DNA from: CAYMND01 sp964465065
GTDB lineage: Bacteria; Acidobacteriota; Aminicenantia; UBA2199
Assembly: GCA_964465065.1 (NCBI GenBank)
Contig: CAYXHZ010000056.1
Span: 1 to 20,735 of the forward strand
Direction of reading: 5' to 3'
DNA: 20,735 nucleotides
Shown here: positions 6,561 to 13,920 of the stretch, one piece after another
Position numbering within the stretch: position 1 is the first letter of the stretch
How the letters are laid out: the number at the start of each line of letters is the position of its first letter
Notes under the pieces: model-generated
Databases searched by the model: none
What the model saw: only the letters and a program-made list of their open reading frames with translations
Told to the model about the DNA's origin: nothing
Program-made: the position numbers and the translations under genes

Positions 6561-7669
6561 TATAGGAGCAATTCATTCACGGCCGCCACCCGCCGGGCCG
6601 TGTCTTCGGTGAACGCCCGCACCATGGCCACGTTGCGGGCTCCCAGCGCCGCCAGCTGCGAAATGTTGGTCATGTCGATGCCGCCGATGGCCACCACCGG
6701 CAGGTCGACATGCCCGAGCACCCAGGCCAGCAGCTCCAGACCCACCGGTTGGTAATCCGCCTTGGTGGGGGTGGCGAAGAGGGGTCCGCAGCCGATGTAA
6801 TCCGCGCCCCGGGCCACGGCGTCCAGCGCCTGTTCGCGCGAGTGGGTGGACAGGCCGATCAGCATGCCGCTCGGCAGGATGGCCCGCAAAGCCTCGATCG
6901 GCATGTCCTCCTGGCCGATGTGCACCCCGTCGGCCCCGACCGCCATGGCCAGGTCGGCCTGGTCGTTGATGATCAGCTTCACCCCGGCGGCGGCGGTGAT
7001 GCGCCGCAATTCCATAGCCGTACGGTACATGTGCACGTTCTGGCCGGTTTTATCCCGGTATTGCACGATGCGAACGCCGCCTTTCAGCGCCGCCTGCACC
7101 TGAACCAGCGGGTCCCGGGAGGTGATCAGGTACGCCCCCCAGGGCGCGCCGCTGACGCGCACGCCCTTACCGTGACGCGCCCGATAATCGGCCAGAGCCT
7201 GTTGATGGCTGTGGAAAGCAAGCGGAGGTATTTCGCCGGCTGAGAAAAAGCGGCAATCGGTCGAATCGTCACCGGGATGCAGTGCGGTCAAGTCGTCGAC
7301 CTGGATATGGAAAGCGCTGACCAGCACCGAATGGTAGAACGGATTGTCGCTGAGGTAAACGCCGATGAGCTCCGGGCTGTGCCCCGTCAAACCGGTCTCC
7401 TCGTGCAGCTCGCGCCGGCAGCTGTCGTGGGCCTGCTCGTCGAGTTCGATGTAGCCGCCGGGCAGGCACCATTCGCCGGCCTTGGGCGGCATACCGCGTT
7501 TGACCAGCAGTACCCGGTCCGACGCATCGACGACGATGGCGGCCGAGGCCGGAACCGGATTGCGGTACTGAGCGGCCCGGCACTGCGGGCAGTAATCGCG
7601 CACCCGACCCTCATACTGTTTTTTTACCAGCTTCTGGCCGCACCGACAACAGAACAGGTTGTCCGCCAT
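6560..7669 (-). CDS. thiE: Fused zinc-ribbon / Nudix hydrolase / thiamin-phosphate synthase
   Basis: A 369-residue fusion. Residues 7-30 form a zinc ribbon (C7xxC10, C27xxC30). Residues 40-165 are a Nudix domain with a perfect Nudix box from G72 to L94 (GX5EX7REUXEEXGU, ending RELHEETGL). Residues 177-369 are a full ThiE barrel: QYRDK (K207), INDQADLA (N235, D236), DGVHIGQED, GLSTHSREQA, GPLFATPTK (K303) and VVAIGGI. ThiE couples HMP-PP to thiazole phosphate to make thiamin phosphate. Its ATG is one base past the thi4 stop, so the pair is coupled. Because Thi4 products carry an ADP group, the Nudix domain probably hydrolyses the adenylated thiazole to AMP and thiazole phosphate for the adjoining ThiE; this is inference. 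MutT-ThiE-like fusions are known in Pseudomonas, but here the ThiE motifs are all intact. Confidence 0.92.
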   Translation of the reverse strand: MADNLFCCRCGQKLVKKQYEGRVRDYCPQCRAAQYRNPVPASAAIVVDASDRVLLVKRGMPPKAGEWCLPGGYIELDEQAHDSCRRELHEETGLTGHSPELIGVYLSDNPFYHSVLVSAFHIQVDDLTALHPGDDSTDCRFFSAGEIPPLAFHSHQQALADYRARHGKGVRVSGAPWGAYLITSRDPLVQVQAALKGGVRIVQYRDKTGQNVHMYRTAMELRRITAAAGVKLIINDQADLAMAVGADGVHIGQEDMPIEALRAILPSGMLIGLSTHSREQALDAVARGADYIGCGPLFATPTKADYQPVGLELLAWVLGHVDLPVVAIGGIDMTNISQLAALGARNVAMVRAFTEDTARRVAAVNELLL

Positions 7670-7670
7670 C

Positions 7671-8459
7671 CTATTTGAACCGTTGAATCAGTTTTCTGGC
7701 GATCTCCTCGCCCGAGCGCAGCATACCGCCAAAAACCGGTCCCATGCGCGGCGCTCCCATGACGGCGTTGGCCGCCATACCGGCGACAAACAAACCCGGG
7801 AACACTTCGACCGAGTTGGTCAGAGTCAATTCCTCGCCGCGCTCGGCCCACATCGACATCTCGCCGACGACAGAACCGGTCGGAGTGTTCAGCCTGACAT
7901 CCATCTTGCGGCTGGCGATGGCGCAGACCTCGGAAGGATGGCCGGTACCGTCAACAACTGCCCGGGCACGGATGGTCAGCGGATCGACATGAAGCCCCAT
8001 ATGCGCCACCGGCGACCAGTTGAGCACCAGTCCGTTGATGCGTTTGTCCTCGCCTTCGCCGCGGAACATGACGTCCTCGACCTTGACCAAATTGAAAATC
8101 GGCACTCCGTTTCTGACCGCCGAGGCAATCAGTGTGGCGGTGGCTTCGACGCTGTCGGCCACGTAATAGCCGGGCTGGTATTCCTGACGGCGGATGCCCA
8201 TGCGGTCCAGCAGCTCGACGGCCCCCTGCTGGACGACGATTTCGTTGAACATCATGCCGCCGCCCCACATACCGCCTCCGGGAGCCAGCTTCGACTCGAA
8301 GATGGCCGCCTTCAAACCGGCCTGCCCGAGCAGGGTGGCACAGAGCAGGTTGGAAGGACCGGCGCCGACCAGGGCCACATCGATGTCCATGTGATTGAGC
8401 AATTTATCGAAATACCGTTCCACTATCGCCCGGGAAATGACAATATCATCCAGCTGCAT
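7671..8459 (-). CDS. thi4: Thi4-type thiazole synthase, sulfide-dependent type
   Basis: A 262-residue FAD/NAD-fold protein of the Thi4 family, which builds ADP-thiazole from NAD, glycine and a sulfur source. Seen are VALVGAGPSN (residues 28-37), ESKLAPGGGMWGGGMMF (55-71), GTGHPSEV and a C-terminal GMAANAVMGAPRMGPVFGGML. In the yeast enzyme Cys205 (CCMDP) gives up its sulfur, so that enzyme turns over once. Here the aligned residue is H157 in GLHVDP, as in methanogen homologues that use free sulfide and are truly catalytic. This fits an anaerobic, sulfide-containing setting. The start is the ATG at 8459 with GAGGAGG nine bases upstream; the longer frame to 8519 lacks such a site. It is first in a two-gene operon with the Nudix-ThiE fusion. 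Confidence 0.92.
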   Translation of the reverse strand: MQLDDIVISRAIVERYFDKLLNHMDIDVALVGAGPSNLLCATLLGQAGLKAAIFESKLAPGGGMWGGGMMFNEIVVQQGAVELLDRMGIRRQEYQPGYYVADSVEATATLIASAVRNGVPIFNLVKVEDVMFRGEGEDKRINGLVLNWSPVAHMGLHVDPLTIRARAVVDGTGHPSEVCAIASRKMDVRLNTPTGSVVGEMSMWAERGEELTLTNSVEVFPGLFVAGMAANAVMGAPRMGPVFGGMLRSGEEIARKLIQRFK

Positions 8460-8490
8460 GAACCTGTTCCTCCTCAATTCTTGAAGCTCC

Positions 8491-8519
8491 AGTTTACGCG
8501 AAGCGCCGCTGGAATTCAA
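8491..8519 (-). promoter_or_regulatory. Promoter with overlapping dyad for the thiamin operon
   Basis: On the minus strand, TTGAAT (8519-8514), a 17-base spacer and TAAACT (8496-8491) form a moderate promoter. It would give a short leader of about 25 bases holding the GAGGAGG site. An inverted repeat (CTTGAA at 8480-8485 with TTCAAG at 8515-8520, and TCCAG at 8488-8492 with CTGGA at 8509-8513) frames the promoter and could be an operator. No TPP riboswitch motif is present. Confidence 0.45.
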
Positions 8520-8568
8520 GCCGGATGGGCAGTTGGACCAGGTCGACAGGACAGCGAATGCACCCCCG

Positions 8569-8580
8569 AAGAGTCCTCTT
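8569..8580. promoter_or_regulatory. Palindrome next to the carboxyltransferase -35 box
   Basis: AAGAGTCCTCTT is a dyad with perfect 5-base arms that ends one base before the TTGACA at 8582. This is a plausible activator or repressor site, but a 5-base dyad can easily arise by chance. Confidence 0.25.
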
Positions 8581-8581
8581 G

Positions 8582-8610
8582 TTGACAGGTAAAAAAATTC
8601 TGCCTAGAAT
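8582..8610 (+). promoter_or_regulatory. Strong sigma-70-type promoter of the carboxyltransferase gene
   Basis: A consensus TTGACA (8582-8587), an exact 17-base spacer, then TAGAAT (8605-8610, five of six matches). The transcript would start near 8617 and carry a leader of about 47 bases with GAGAGGAT before the ATG at 8664. Confidence 0.8.
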
Positions 8611-8663
8611 TGCAATTTCTTCAAAAAATAAATATCTCTATTGACATCGACCGAGAGGATCAT

Positions 8664-10457
8664 ATGAAAAAAAAGCGGATTCGTTTTATGTGTACGGCTT
8701 TCCGTGACGGTTTTCAATCCGTTTACGGAGCCCGTGTCTTTTCACGCGACTTCATGGCGGCGGTCCAGGCCGCCCGGGAAGCGGGCCTGGACTACTTCGA
8801 AGCCGGTGGCGGGGCCATGTTCCAGTCCCCATATTTTTACTGCAACGAAGATTCGTTCGCCATGATGGACGAGTTCCGGCGCGTGGCCGGTCCCGACGCC
8901 GAACTGCAGACCTTGGCCCGTGGCGTCAACGTCGTCGGTCTCGAATCGCAGCCGGCCGACATCATCTCCCTGCACGCCCGGCTGTTCAAGAAACACGGCA
9001 TCACCACCATCCGCAACTTCGACGCCCTCAACGACGTCAACAACCTCATACACAGCGGCCGGGCCATCGTCCAGGCCGGCCTCAAGCACCAGGTGTGCGT
9101 GACCATGATGGAGCTGCCCCCCGGCTGCAGCGGCGCCCACGACCCGGACTTCTACGAACAGACTCTGCGCCGGATCTTGGATGCCGACATCCCTTTCGAT
9201 TCGGTCTGTTTCAAGGACGCCTCGGGCACATCGATCCCGGCGACTGTCCACGAAACCATCCGGCGGGCCCGGCGCCTGCTGCCGGAGGGTACCCTCATCC
9301 ATTACCACACCCACGAGACGGCCGGAACCTCGGTGGCGGCCTACATTGCCGCCTTGCAGGCCGGAGCCGACGCCATCGACCTATCGCTGGCCCCCTGTTC
9401 GGGCGGAACCTGTCAGCCGGACCTGCTGATCATGTGGCACGCCCTGCGGGGATCGGAATTTGACCTGGGAATCGACCCGATTAAGATCCTCAAGGTGGAA
9501 GAAGTGTTCAAGGAATGCATGAAGGACTATTTCATGCCGCCCGAGGCTACGGCGGTGGAACCGCTGATCCCCTGGAGCCCGATGCCCGGCGGCGCCCTGA
9601 CCGCCAACACCCAGATGCTGCGCGACAACGGCATCATGGACAAGTACCCGGACATGATCAAGGCCATGAGCGAAGTGGTCAAGGCCGGCGGTTTCGGCAC
9701 CTCGGTGACCCCGGTTTCCCAGTTCTATTTCCAGCAGGCCTTCAGCAACGTCATGTATGGACCCTGGCAGAAAATCGCCGAACCCTTCGGTCGCATGGTA
9801 CTGGGATATTTCGGAAAAACCCCGGTTCCCCCCGCCGCCGAAGTGGTCGCTCTGGCCCGTCAGCAGCTCGGCCTGGAACCGACCGACGAAGCGCCGATCG
9901 AGCGCAACAACCGTGATCCCAAGAAAGGCATCGCAGCGGCCCGCAAGATCCTGGAAGCCGAAAACATAGACCAGACGGATGAAAACATCTTCATCATCGC
10001 CACCTGCGGCGACAAGGGCGTGACCTTTCTCAAAGGCCAGGCCAAAGTCAGTGTACGCAAGAATGCGGCGGATAAGAAGGCCGATGCGCCAGTCCCCGCC
10101 GCCAGCCAGCCGCTCGGCAAGAATTTCACCATGGAAGTCGACGGTCGCAGCTACCAGGTGCGCATCGATGGCGACAAGGTCAGCGTCGACGGCACGACAC
10201 ATCATGTCAAGACCTCGTCCGCGGCAGCCGGAACCGATCGGCCTTCCCTGCCGCTGTGCTCGCCGCTGGCGGGTATCGTCAGCGCCGTGATGGTTCGCAA
10301 AGGCGACCGCGTCAATCCGGGCAGCCCGCTGCTGAGCATCGTATCCATGAACCGGATGACCACTCTCAGCGCCCCCGAAAGCGGCCTCATCCAGGAAGTC
10401 TCCGTTGAAATCGGCCACAACGTCCAGCCCGGCCAGGTCCTGATCCGCATCGCCTGA
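8664..10457 (+). CDS. Carboxyltransferase, pyruvate carboxylase B / oxaloacetate decarboxylase alpha-like, with Lys-less biotinyl domain
   Basis: A 597-residue protein. The N-terminal TIM barrel (about 1-290) has the carboxyltransferase marks: FRDGFQS with metal ligand D15, EAGGGAMF, FDALND, the active-site lysine K184 in VCFKDASG, and the metal-binding HTH (H215, H217) in HYHTHETAG. The conserved post-barrel domain runs to about residue 460. After a linker, residues 528-597 form a biotinyl/lipoyl domain (SPLAGIVSAVMVRKGDRV...). Where the family has AMKM, this reads SMNRM: N563 replaces the lysine that carries biotin, and the spacing to the following SAPESG shows no gap. It may therefore use a separate biotin carrier or act without one. 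The ATG at 8664 is chosen over an upstream TTG because GAGAGGAT precedes it and the TTG overlaps the -10 box. No biotin carboxylase or membrane decarboxylase partner lies nearby. Confidence 0.88.
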   Translation: MKKKRIRFMCTAFRDGFQSVYGARVFSRDFMAAVQAAREAGLDYFEAGGGAMFQSPYFYCNEDSFAMMDEFRRVAGPDAELQTLARGVNVVGLESQPADIISLHARLFKKHGITTIRNFDALNDVNNLIHSGRAIVQAGLKHQVCVTMMELPPGCSGAHDPDFYEQTLRRILDADIPFDSVCFKDASGTSIPATVHETIRRARRLLPEGTLIHYHTHETAGTSVAAYIAALQAGADAIDLSLAPCSGGTCQPDLLIMWHALRGSEFDLGIDPIKILKVEEVFKECMKDYFMPPEATAVEPLIPWSPMPGGALTANTQMLRDNGIMDKYPDMIKAMSEVVKAGGFGTSVTPVSQFYFQQAFSNVMYGPWQKIAEPFGRMVLGYFGKTPVPPAAEVVALARQQLGLEPTDEAPIERNNRDPKKGIAAARKILEAENIDQTDENIFIIATCGDKGVTFLKGQAKVSVRKNAADKKADAPVPAASQPLGKNFTMEVDGRSYQVRIDGDKVSVDGTTHHVKTSSAAAGTDRPSLPLCSPLAGIVSAVMVRKGDRVNPGSPLLSIVSMNRMTTLSAPESGLIQEVSVEIGHNVQPGQVLIRIA

Positions 10458-10475
10458 GCCCGGGTCAAGCCAAGC

Positions 10476-10503
10476 GGAGGCGGGCCGGTCAAAGCCCGCC
10501 TCC
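10476..10503. terminator. Hairpin between convergent genes, probable bidirectional terminator
   Basis: GGAGGCGGGC (10476-10485) pairs perfectly with GCCCGCCTCC (10494-10503) across an eight-base loop. Outer CCCGGG blocks on each side could extend it. It sits between the stops of two converging genes. The U-tract is poor on both strands, so its strength is uncertain. Confidence 0.55.
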
Positions 10504-10528
10504 CGGGTTTACGAGGGTGGCACGCCCT

Positions 10529-13500
10529 TTATTTTATTTCCTTTTCGTACCACTTGGAACGATCCGGCTGCGCGGGGTTTTTCGGCCTTTCCGCCGGTGG
10601 GTTGTTTTTCAACTCTTCCAGCAGATGCCTGACGGCCGCCTCGATGCAGGGATCGTTGCCCTTGGCGATCTCTTCCGGACGATCGTACACTTCCTGGTCC
10701 GGATAGATGCCCACCCCCTCCACGATCCATTGGCCGTCGGTGCCGACGATTCCGCTCATGGGAACGGCGAAGGAAGGCCCGTCGACCAGGCTGGGACTCC
10801 AGCTGTAGCCGACCAGGCCGCCCCAGGTTCGCGTGCCAATCAGTTTACCCAGCTTGTGCTTCTGAAACAGGTAGGGAAAGTTGTCTCCACCCGAGGAGGA
10901 ATAATGGTTGATCAGCATCGCCTTGGGCCCCTGCAGAGCGAAAGCAGGCGCCTGACGCAGGCGCAGACCTCGGGAATGCCAGTAATTGGTGATCTTCCGG
11001 GACAGGATGTCGGTCATCTTGGCCGGATCGTAGCCGCCGCCGTTGTAGCGGTCGTCGATGATCCATGCCTCCTTGTCGAGCTGCGAATACAGCCCTTTGT
11101 AGAATTCGCGGTGGCCGTCGTCGGCCGTATCGGGGACGTACACGTAACCGATTCGCCCTGCCGACAGTTTTTCGACCATCCTGCGCCGTGATTCCACCCA
11201 GTCCATGGCCATCAGATCCAGTTCGCTGCGCACCGGCTTGATCCAGAAACTGCGGCTTTGGGCTGCATCGGCACTGGCGCTGACGGTGATTTCGATCCGT
11301 TTGTCGACGGTGTTCTCCAGGAAACGGTAGGGATTGTCCGAGAGTTTGACCTCGTTGCCGTTCAAGCGCAACAGGTAATCCCCTTCCCGCACATCGACGC
11401 CCAATTCGGTCAAGGGCGACCGGGTCCGCTCGTTCCAGTTCTCGCTGGCAAAAATCTTTTTGATCCGGTAGCGTCCGACCCGTTCATCGGCTTCCAGCTC
11501 GGCACCGAGCAGGCCGGTATCCATGCGCCTCACCTGGGAAAAGTCTCCCCAGTTGACGTAGGTGTGCCCGGCATTCAGCTCCCCGACCATCTCCCCGAAG
11601 ATGAAATCCAGGTCGGCGCGGTGGGCCAGCGACGGCAGCATAAGCTCGTATTTGGAGCGGATTTTCACCCAGTCGACACCGTGCATGTTCTCAACGTAGA
11701 ACCAGTCCCGGTAGATGCGCCAGCCCTCGTTGAAGATCTGCCGCCATTCCTGGACAGGGTCGATTTTCATGGTCAGGCCGGACAAATCGAGACGTCCGTC
11801 ACCGATTTTTTTACCCGGAGTGACATCGATGATGCCATATTCGCCGTTGCCCTGGTACAACAGTTTTTTGCCGTCCGCGCTCAGGGAAAGACCGCGGATC
11901 TGGGCGATCACCGATTCATTTTTCTTCTTGTCCAAATCGAACAATTGCAGCCCGTTCTCGTCCAGGTAGAGAAGCTTTCCGCCCAGGTCGGCCACAGGCT
12001 GATAATTACCGGCCTGCAGCGGCAGAACCATGATCCGGGAATCGATGCCGTCGAGGTCGACCTGGAGCGTTTTTTCCTGGGTTTTTGAGTCGGTTTTTTT
12101 GTTTTTGGCATCCGGGGCGGGCGTTGGCGCCGCCGCTTTTCCCTCTTCGACATCGTTACCGTCGACAAACAGATTGGGCGCCGATTTATCCAGGGATACC
12201 GCGTAAATGCGTGTGCCCCGTTCATAGACGTAGTCGAATTCGAAGTCGGAGAATTTCCAGTTGAAATCGCGCAGGGACGCGAAATAGAGGTATTTGCCGC
12301 ACTGCGAGAAGACCGGTGCGGAATTGGCGTAGCGGCTGTTTAAAAGCTGGCGCTTTTCCTTGCGCTCCAGCGAATAGAGCCAAATCGAGTCCAGATTGTT
12401 TTTGGCGTCGCGGCTGTACGCCAGCCAGCGCGAGTCCGGTGACCAGGAGTAATCGGTGATTTCACGTAAATCGGCGTGATCCACCGGGGTGATGACCCGG
12501 CTCTGGACATCGATGATCTGCAGAGTCTGGTTCTTGTCCGAAAAGGCGATTTTCCGCGAATCCGGAGACCAGAGCGCCGGATATTTCCAAACCTTGTGGC
12601 CGGCGGTCAGGGCCTGCGGCTTTTGTTTGCCGCTGGGGTCGAGCAGCAGCAGTTCATATTCTCCACTCTGATCGCTGTAACAGGCGATCCACCTGCCATC
12701 GGGAGACCAGGCAGGATAAAACTCGCGTACGCCGCAAGTCCGGGTCAGATTCTCGGTGCGGCCATTCTCGGCCGGGACGGTGAAAATATCGCCGCGGGCG
12801 TCGAAGACCGCCCGTTTGCCGCTGGGCGAGATATTGTAGCCGAAGCGGCTGATGAATTCGCCGACATTTTTATGGTAGGGCAGGACATTGGGGTTGTCGA
12901 ACTCGATGTCGACGGTCAGCTTGCGGCTGGTGCCGGAATCGAGATCGAGCAAGAAAATGTGGCCCCCTTTTTCGAAAGCCAGGCGACCGAAACGACCGGA
13001 CGGCCAAAGTACATCGTAGTCGTCAAAACGGGTGACAGGCTCGACCTTGCCGCTGTTCAGATCGAAAGAGCAGACATTGAGTGTCAGGTCCCGATCGGAC
13101 ACGAAATAAATCTTGTCCTTGTACCAGAGCGGATGCTGATCCGTGCCGGGAAAGTCGGTCAATCGCTTCGACTGATTGCTTTCCAGATCGAATATCCAGA
13201 CATCCTGAGCCCGACCGCCTTTGGTACGTTTCCAGGTGCGGAATTCCCTTTCGATCGGGGTATAAACGATTTTCTTGTTGTCGGGAGAGAGACGTCCGCC
13301 GCCGGCCTCGGGAATCGGCAAAGGCTTTTCCAGGCCGCCGTCCAGGCTGACCAGGAAGTATTTGCCCATGCGGTCCCCCCAGGGGGTGCGGTTGGCGCGG
13401 ACCATGATCGAGCGGCTGTCCGCCGTCCAGTCGAGGACGACATAATCATAGCCTCCGCGCGGCGGCATCACACCGGCATCGTTGTAAAAGGTCAGTTGCC

Positions 13501-13798
13501 TGGGAGTGCCCCCCTGACAGGGCATGACGTACACCTGGCGGCTGCCGGAATATTCCGCGGAGAACGCGATCCATTTGCCGTCGGGTGATATTTTCGGGAA
13601 AAGCTCCATTCCGGCGTGACCGGTAAGCCGGCGGGCGCTGCCTCCGCTTACCGGTACCGACCAGATATCGCCGGCATATACAAATACGACCAGTTCCCCG
13701 TTGACATCGGGGAAACGGAGCAGGCGGGAATCCTGCACTGCGAACGCCTGGCCGCCAATCAGGGCAGCCAGGGCCATAAACCAGAAAAGTTTTTTCAT
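10529..13798 (-). CDS. Tricorn-type S41 protease, exported
   Basis: A 1089-residue tricorn-protease homologue. A signal peptide (MKKLFWFMALAALIGGQAFA) points to the periplasm, unlike archaeal cytosolic tricorn. Residues of about 25-660 hold repeated propeller blades of the WD40/PD40 type (SPDGKWIAF, SPDNKKIVY, SPSGKRAVF, SPDGRWIAC, SPDSRKIAF, SPDSRWLAY). A charged Ala/Pro/Lys linker lies near 560-590. The C-terminal S41 core has H745 (GELNAGHTYV), a PDZ domain around 765-860, the nucleophile S969 (YSSSGGDNF) and E1027 (WIVEGVGIYPD). The residue after the nucleophile is Gly where tricorn usually has Asp. The family degrades peptides to short products. The ATG at 13798 follows GGAGG; an upstream in-frame start would destroy the signal peptide. 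It lies downstream of the cyanophycinase on the same strand but beyond a possible terminator, so co-transcription is uncertain. Confidence 0.92.
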   Translation of the reverse strand: MKKLFWFMALAALIGGQAFAVQDSRLLRFPDVNGELVVFVYAGDIWSVPVSGGSARRLTGHAGMELFPKISPDGKWIAFSAEYSGSRQVYVMPCQGGTPRQLTFYNDAGVMPPRGGYDYVVLDWTADSRSIMVRANRTPWGDRMGKYFLVSLDGGLEKPLPIPEAGGGRLSPDNKKIVYTPIEREFRTWKRTKGGRAQDVWIFDLESNQSKRLTDFPGTDQHPLWYKDKIYFVSDRDLTLNVCSFDLNSGKVEPVTRFDDYDVLWPSGRFGRLAFEKGGHIFLLDLDSGTSRKLTVDIEFDNPNVLPYHKNVGEFISRFGYNISPSGKRAVFDARGDIFTVPAENGRTENLTRTCGVREFYPAWSPDGRWIACYSDQSGEYELLLLDPSGKQKPQALTAGHKVWKYPALWSPDSRKIAFSDKNQTLQIIDVQSRVITPVDHADLREITDYSWSPDSRWLAYSRDAKNNLDSIWLYSLERKEKRQLLNSRYANSAPVFSQCGKYLYFASLRDFNWKFSDFEFDYVYERGTRIYAVSLDKSAPNLFVDGNDVEEGKAAAPTPAPDAKNKKTDSKTQEKTLQVDLDGIDSRIMVLPLQAGNYQPVADLGGKLLYLDENGLQLFDLDKKKNESVIAQIRGLSLSADGKKLLYQGNGEYGIIDVTPGKKIGDGRLDLSGLTMKIDPVQEWRQIFNEGWRIYRDWFYVENMHGVDWVKIRSKYELMLPSLAHRADLDFIFGEMVGELNAGHTYVNWGDFSQVRRMDTGLLGAELEADERVGRYRIKKIFASENWNERTRSPLTELGVDVREGDYLLRLNGNEVKLSDNPYRFLENTVDKRIEITVSASADAAQSRSFWIKPVRSELDLMAMDWVESRRRMVEKLSAGRIGYVYVPDTADDGHREFYKGLYSQLDKEAWIIDDRYNGGGYDPAKMTDILSRKITNYWHSRGLRLRQAPAFALQGPKAMLINHYSSSGGDNFPYLFQKHKLGKLIGTRTWGGLVGYSWSPSLVDGPSFAVPMSGIVGTDGQWIVEGVGIYPDQEVYDRPEEIAKGNDPCIEAAVRHLLEELKNNPPAERPKNPAQPDRSKWYEKEIK

Positions 13799-13802
13799 AT
13801 CG

Positions 13803-13826
13803 CCTCCATACCGATTGATACGGAGG
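13803..13826 (-). promoter_or_regulatory. Hairpin covering the Shine-Dalgarno of the tricorn gene
   Basis: In the minus-strand RNA, CCUCCGUA pairs with UAUGGAGG over eight base pairs (one G-U) around an eight-base loop. The GGAGG used by the tricorn start codon is inside the stem. Such a stem would lower translation unless opened. It was found by eye and not folded computationally. Confidence 0.4.
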
Positions 13827-13856
13827 CATGAACGGTTTGGATCAGCAGGCCGGGAC

Positions 13857-13887
13857 AAAACGGCAATCCCTTGTTACGAAATTGCCG
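13857..13887 (-). terminator. Possible weak terminator between cyanophycinase and tricorn genes
   Basis: On the minus strand, CGGCAAT and ATTGCCG (arms at 13887-13881 and 13867-13861) enclose a 13-base loop and are followed by TTTTGT. The stem is short for a strong terminator, so it may only attenuate read-through into the tricorn gene. Confidence 0.4.
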
Positions 13888-13920
13888 CTTCGTATCCCGG
13901 CAGCGATCGGGCGGACAGGC

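Noticed and set aside
6390..6755. Plus-strand frame crossing palindrome copy 2 into the Nudix-ThiE gene
   Set aside because: No family resemblance; it is antisense to both the transposase remnant and the 3' end of the fused gene.
8520..8600. GGGGTGC on the minus strand upstream of thi4 as part of a TPP riboswitch
   Set aside because: The CTGAGA and ACC-TGATC-type conserved blocks of the aptamer are absent, and the likely transcription start lies downstream of it.
8610..8663. Extended N-terminus of the carboxyltransferase from a TTG at 8610
   Set aside because: The TTG overlaps the -10 hexamer and would not be transcribed; the ATG at 8664 has a good ribosome site.
8641..8669. Second TTGACA at 8641 as another promoter
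   Set aside because: The base run at the matching -10 position (ATGAAA) does not fit, and it lies within the coding start.
12476..13588. Long plus-strand open frame within the tricorn gene
   Set aside because: Antisense to a well-conserved propeller region; composition and lack of a ribosome site mark it as a shadow.
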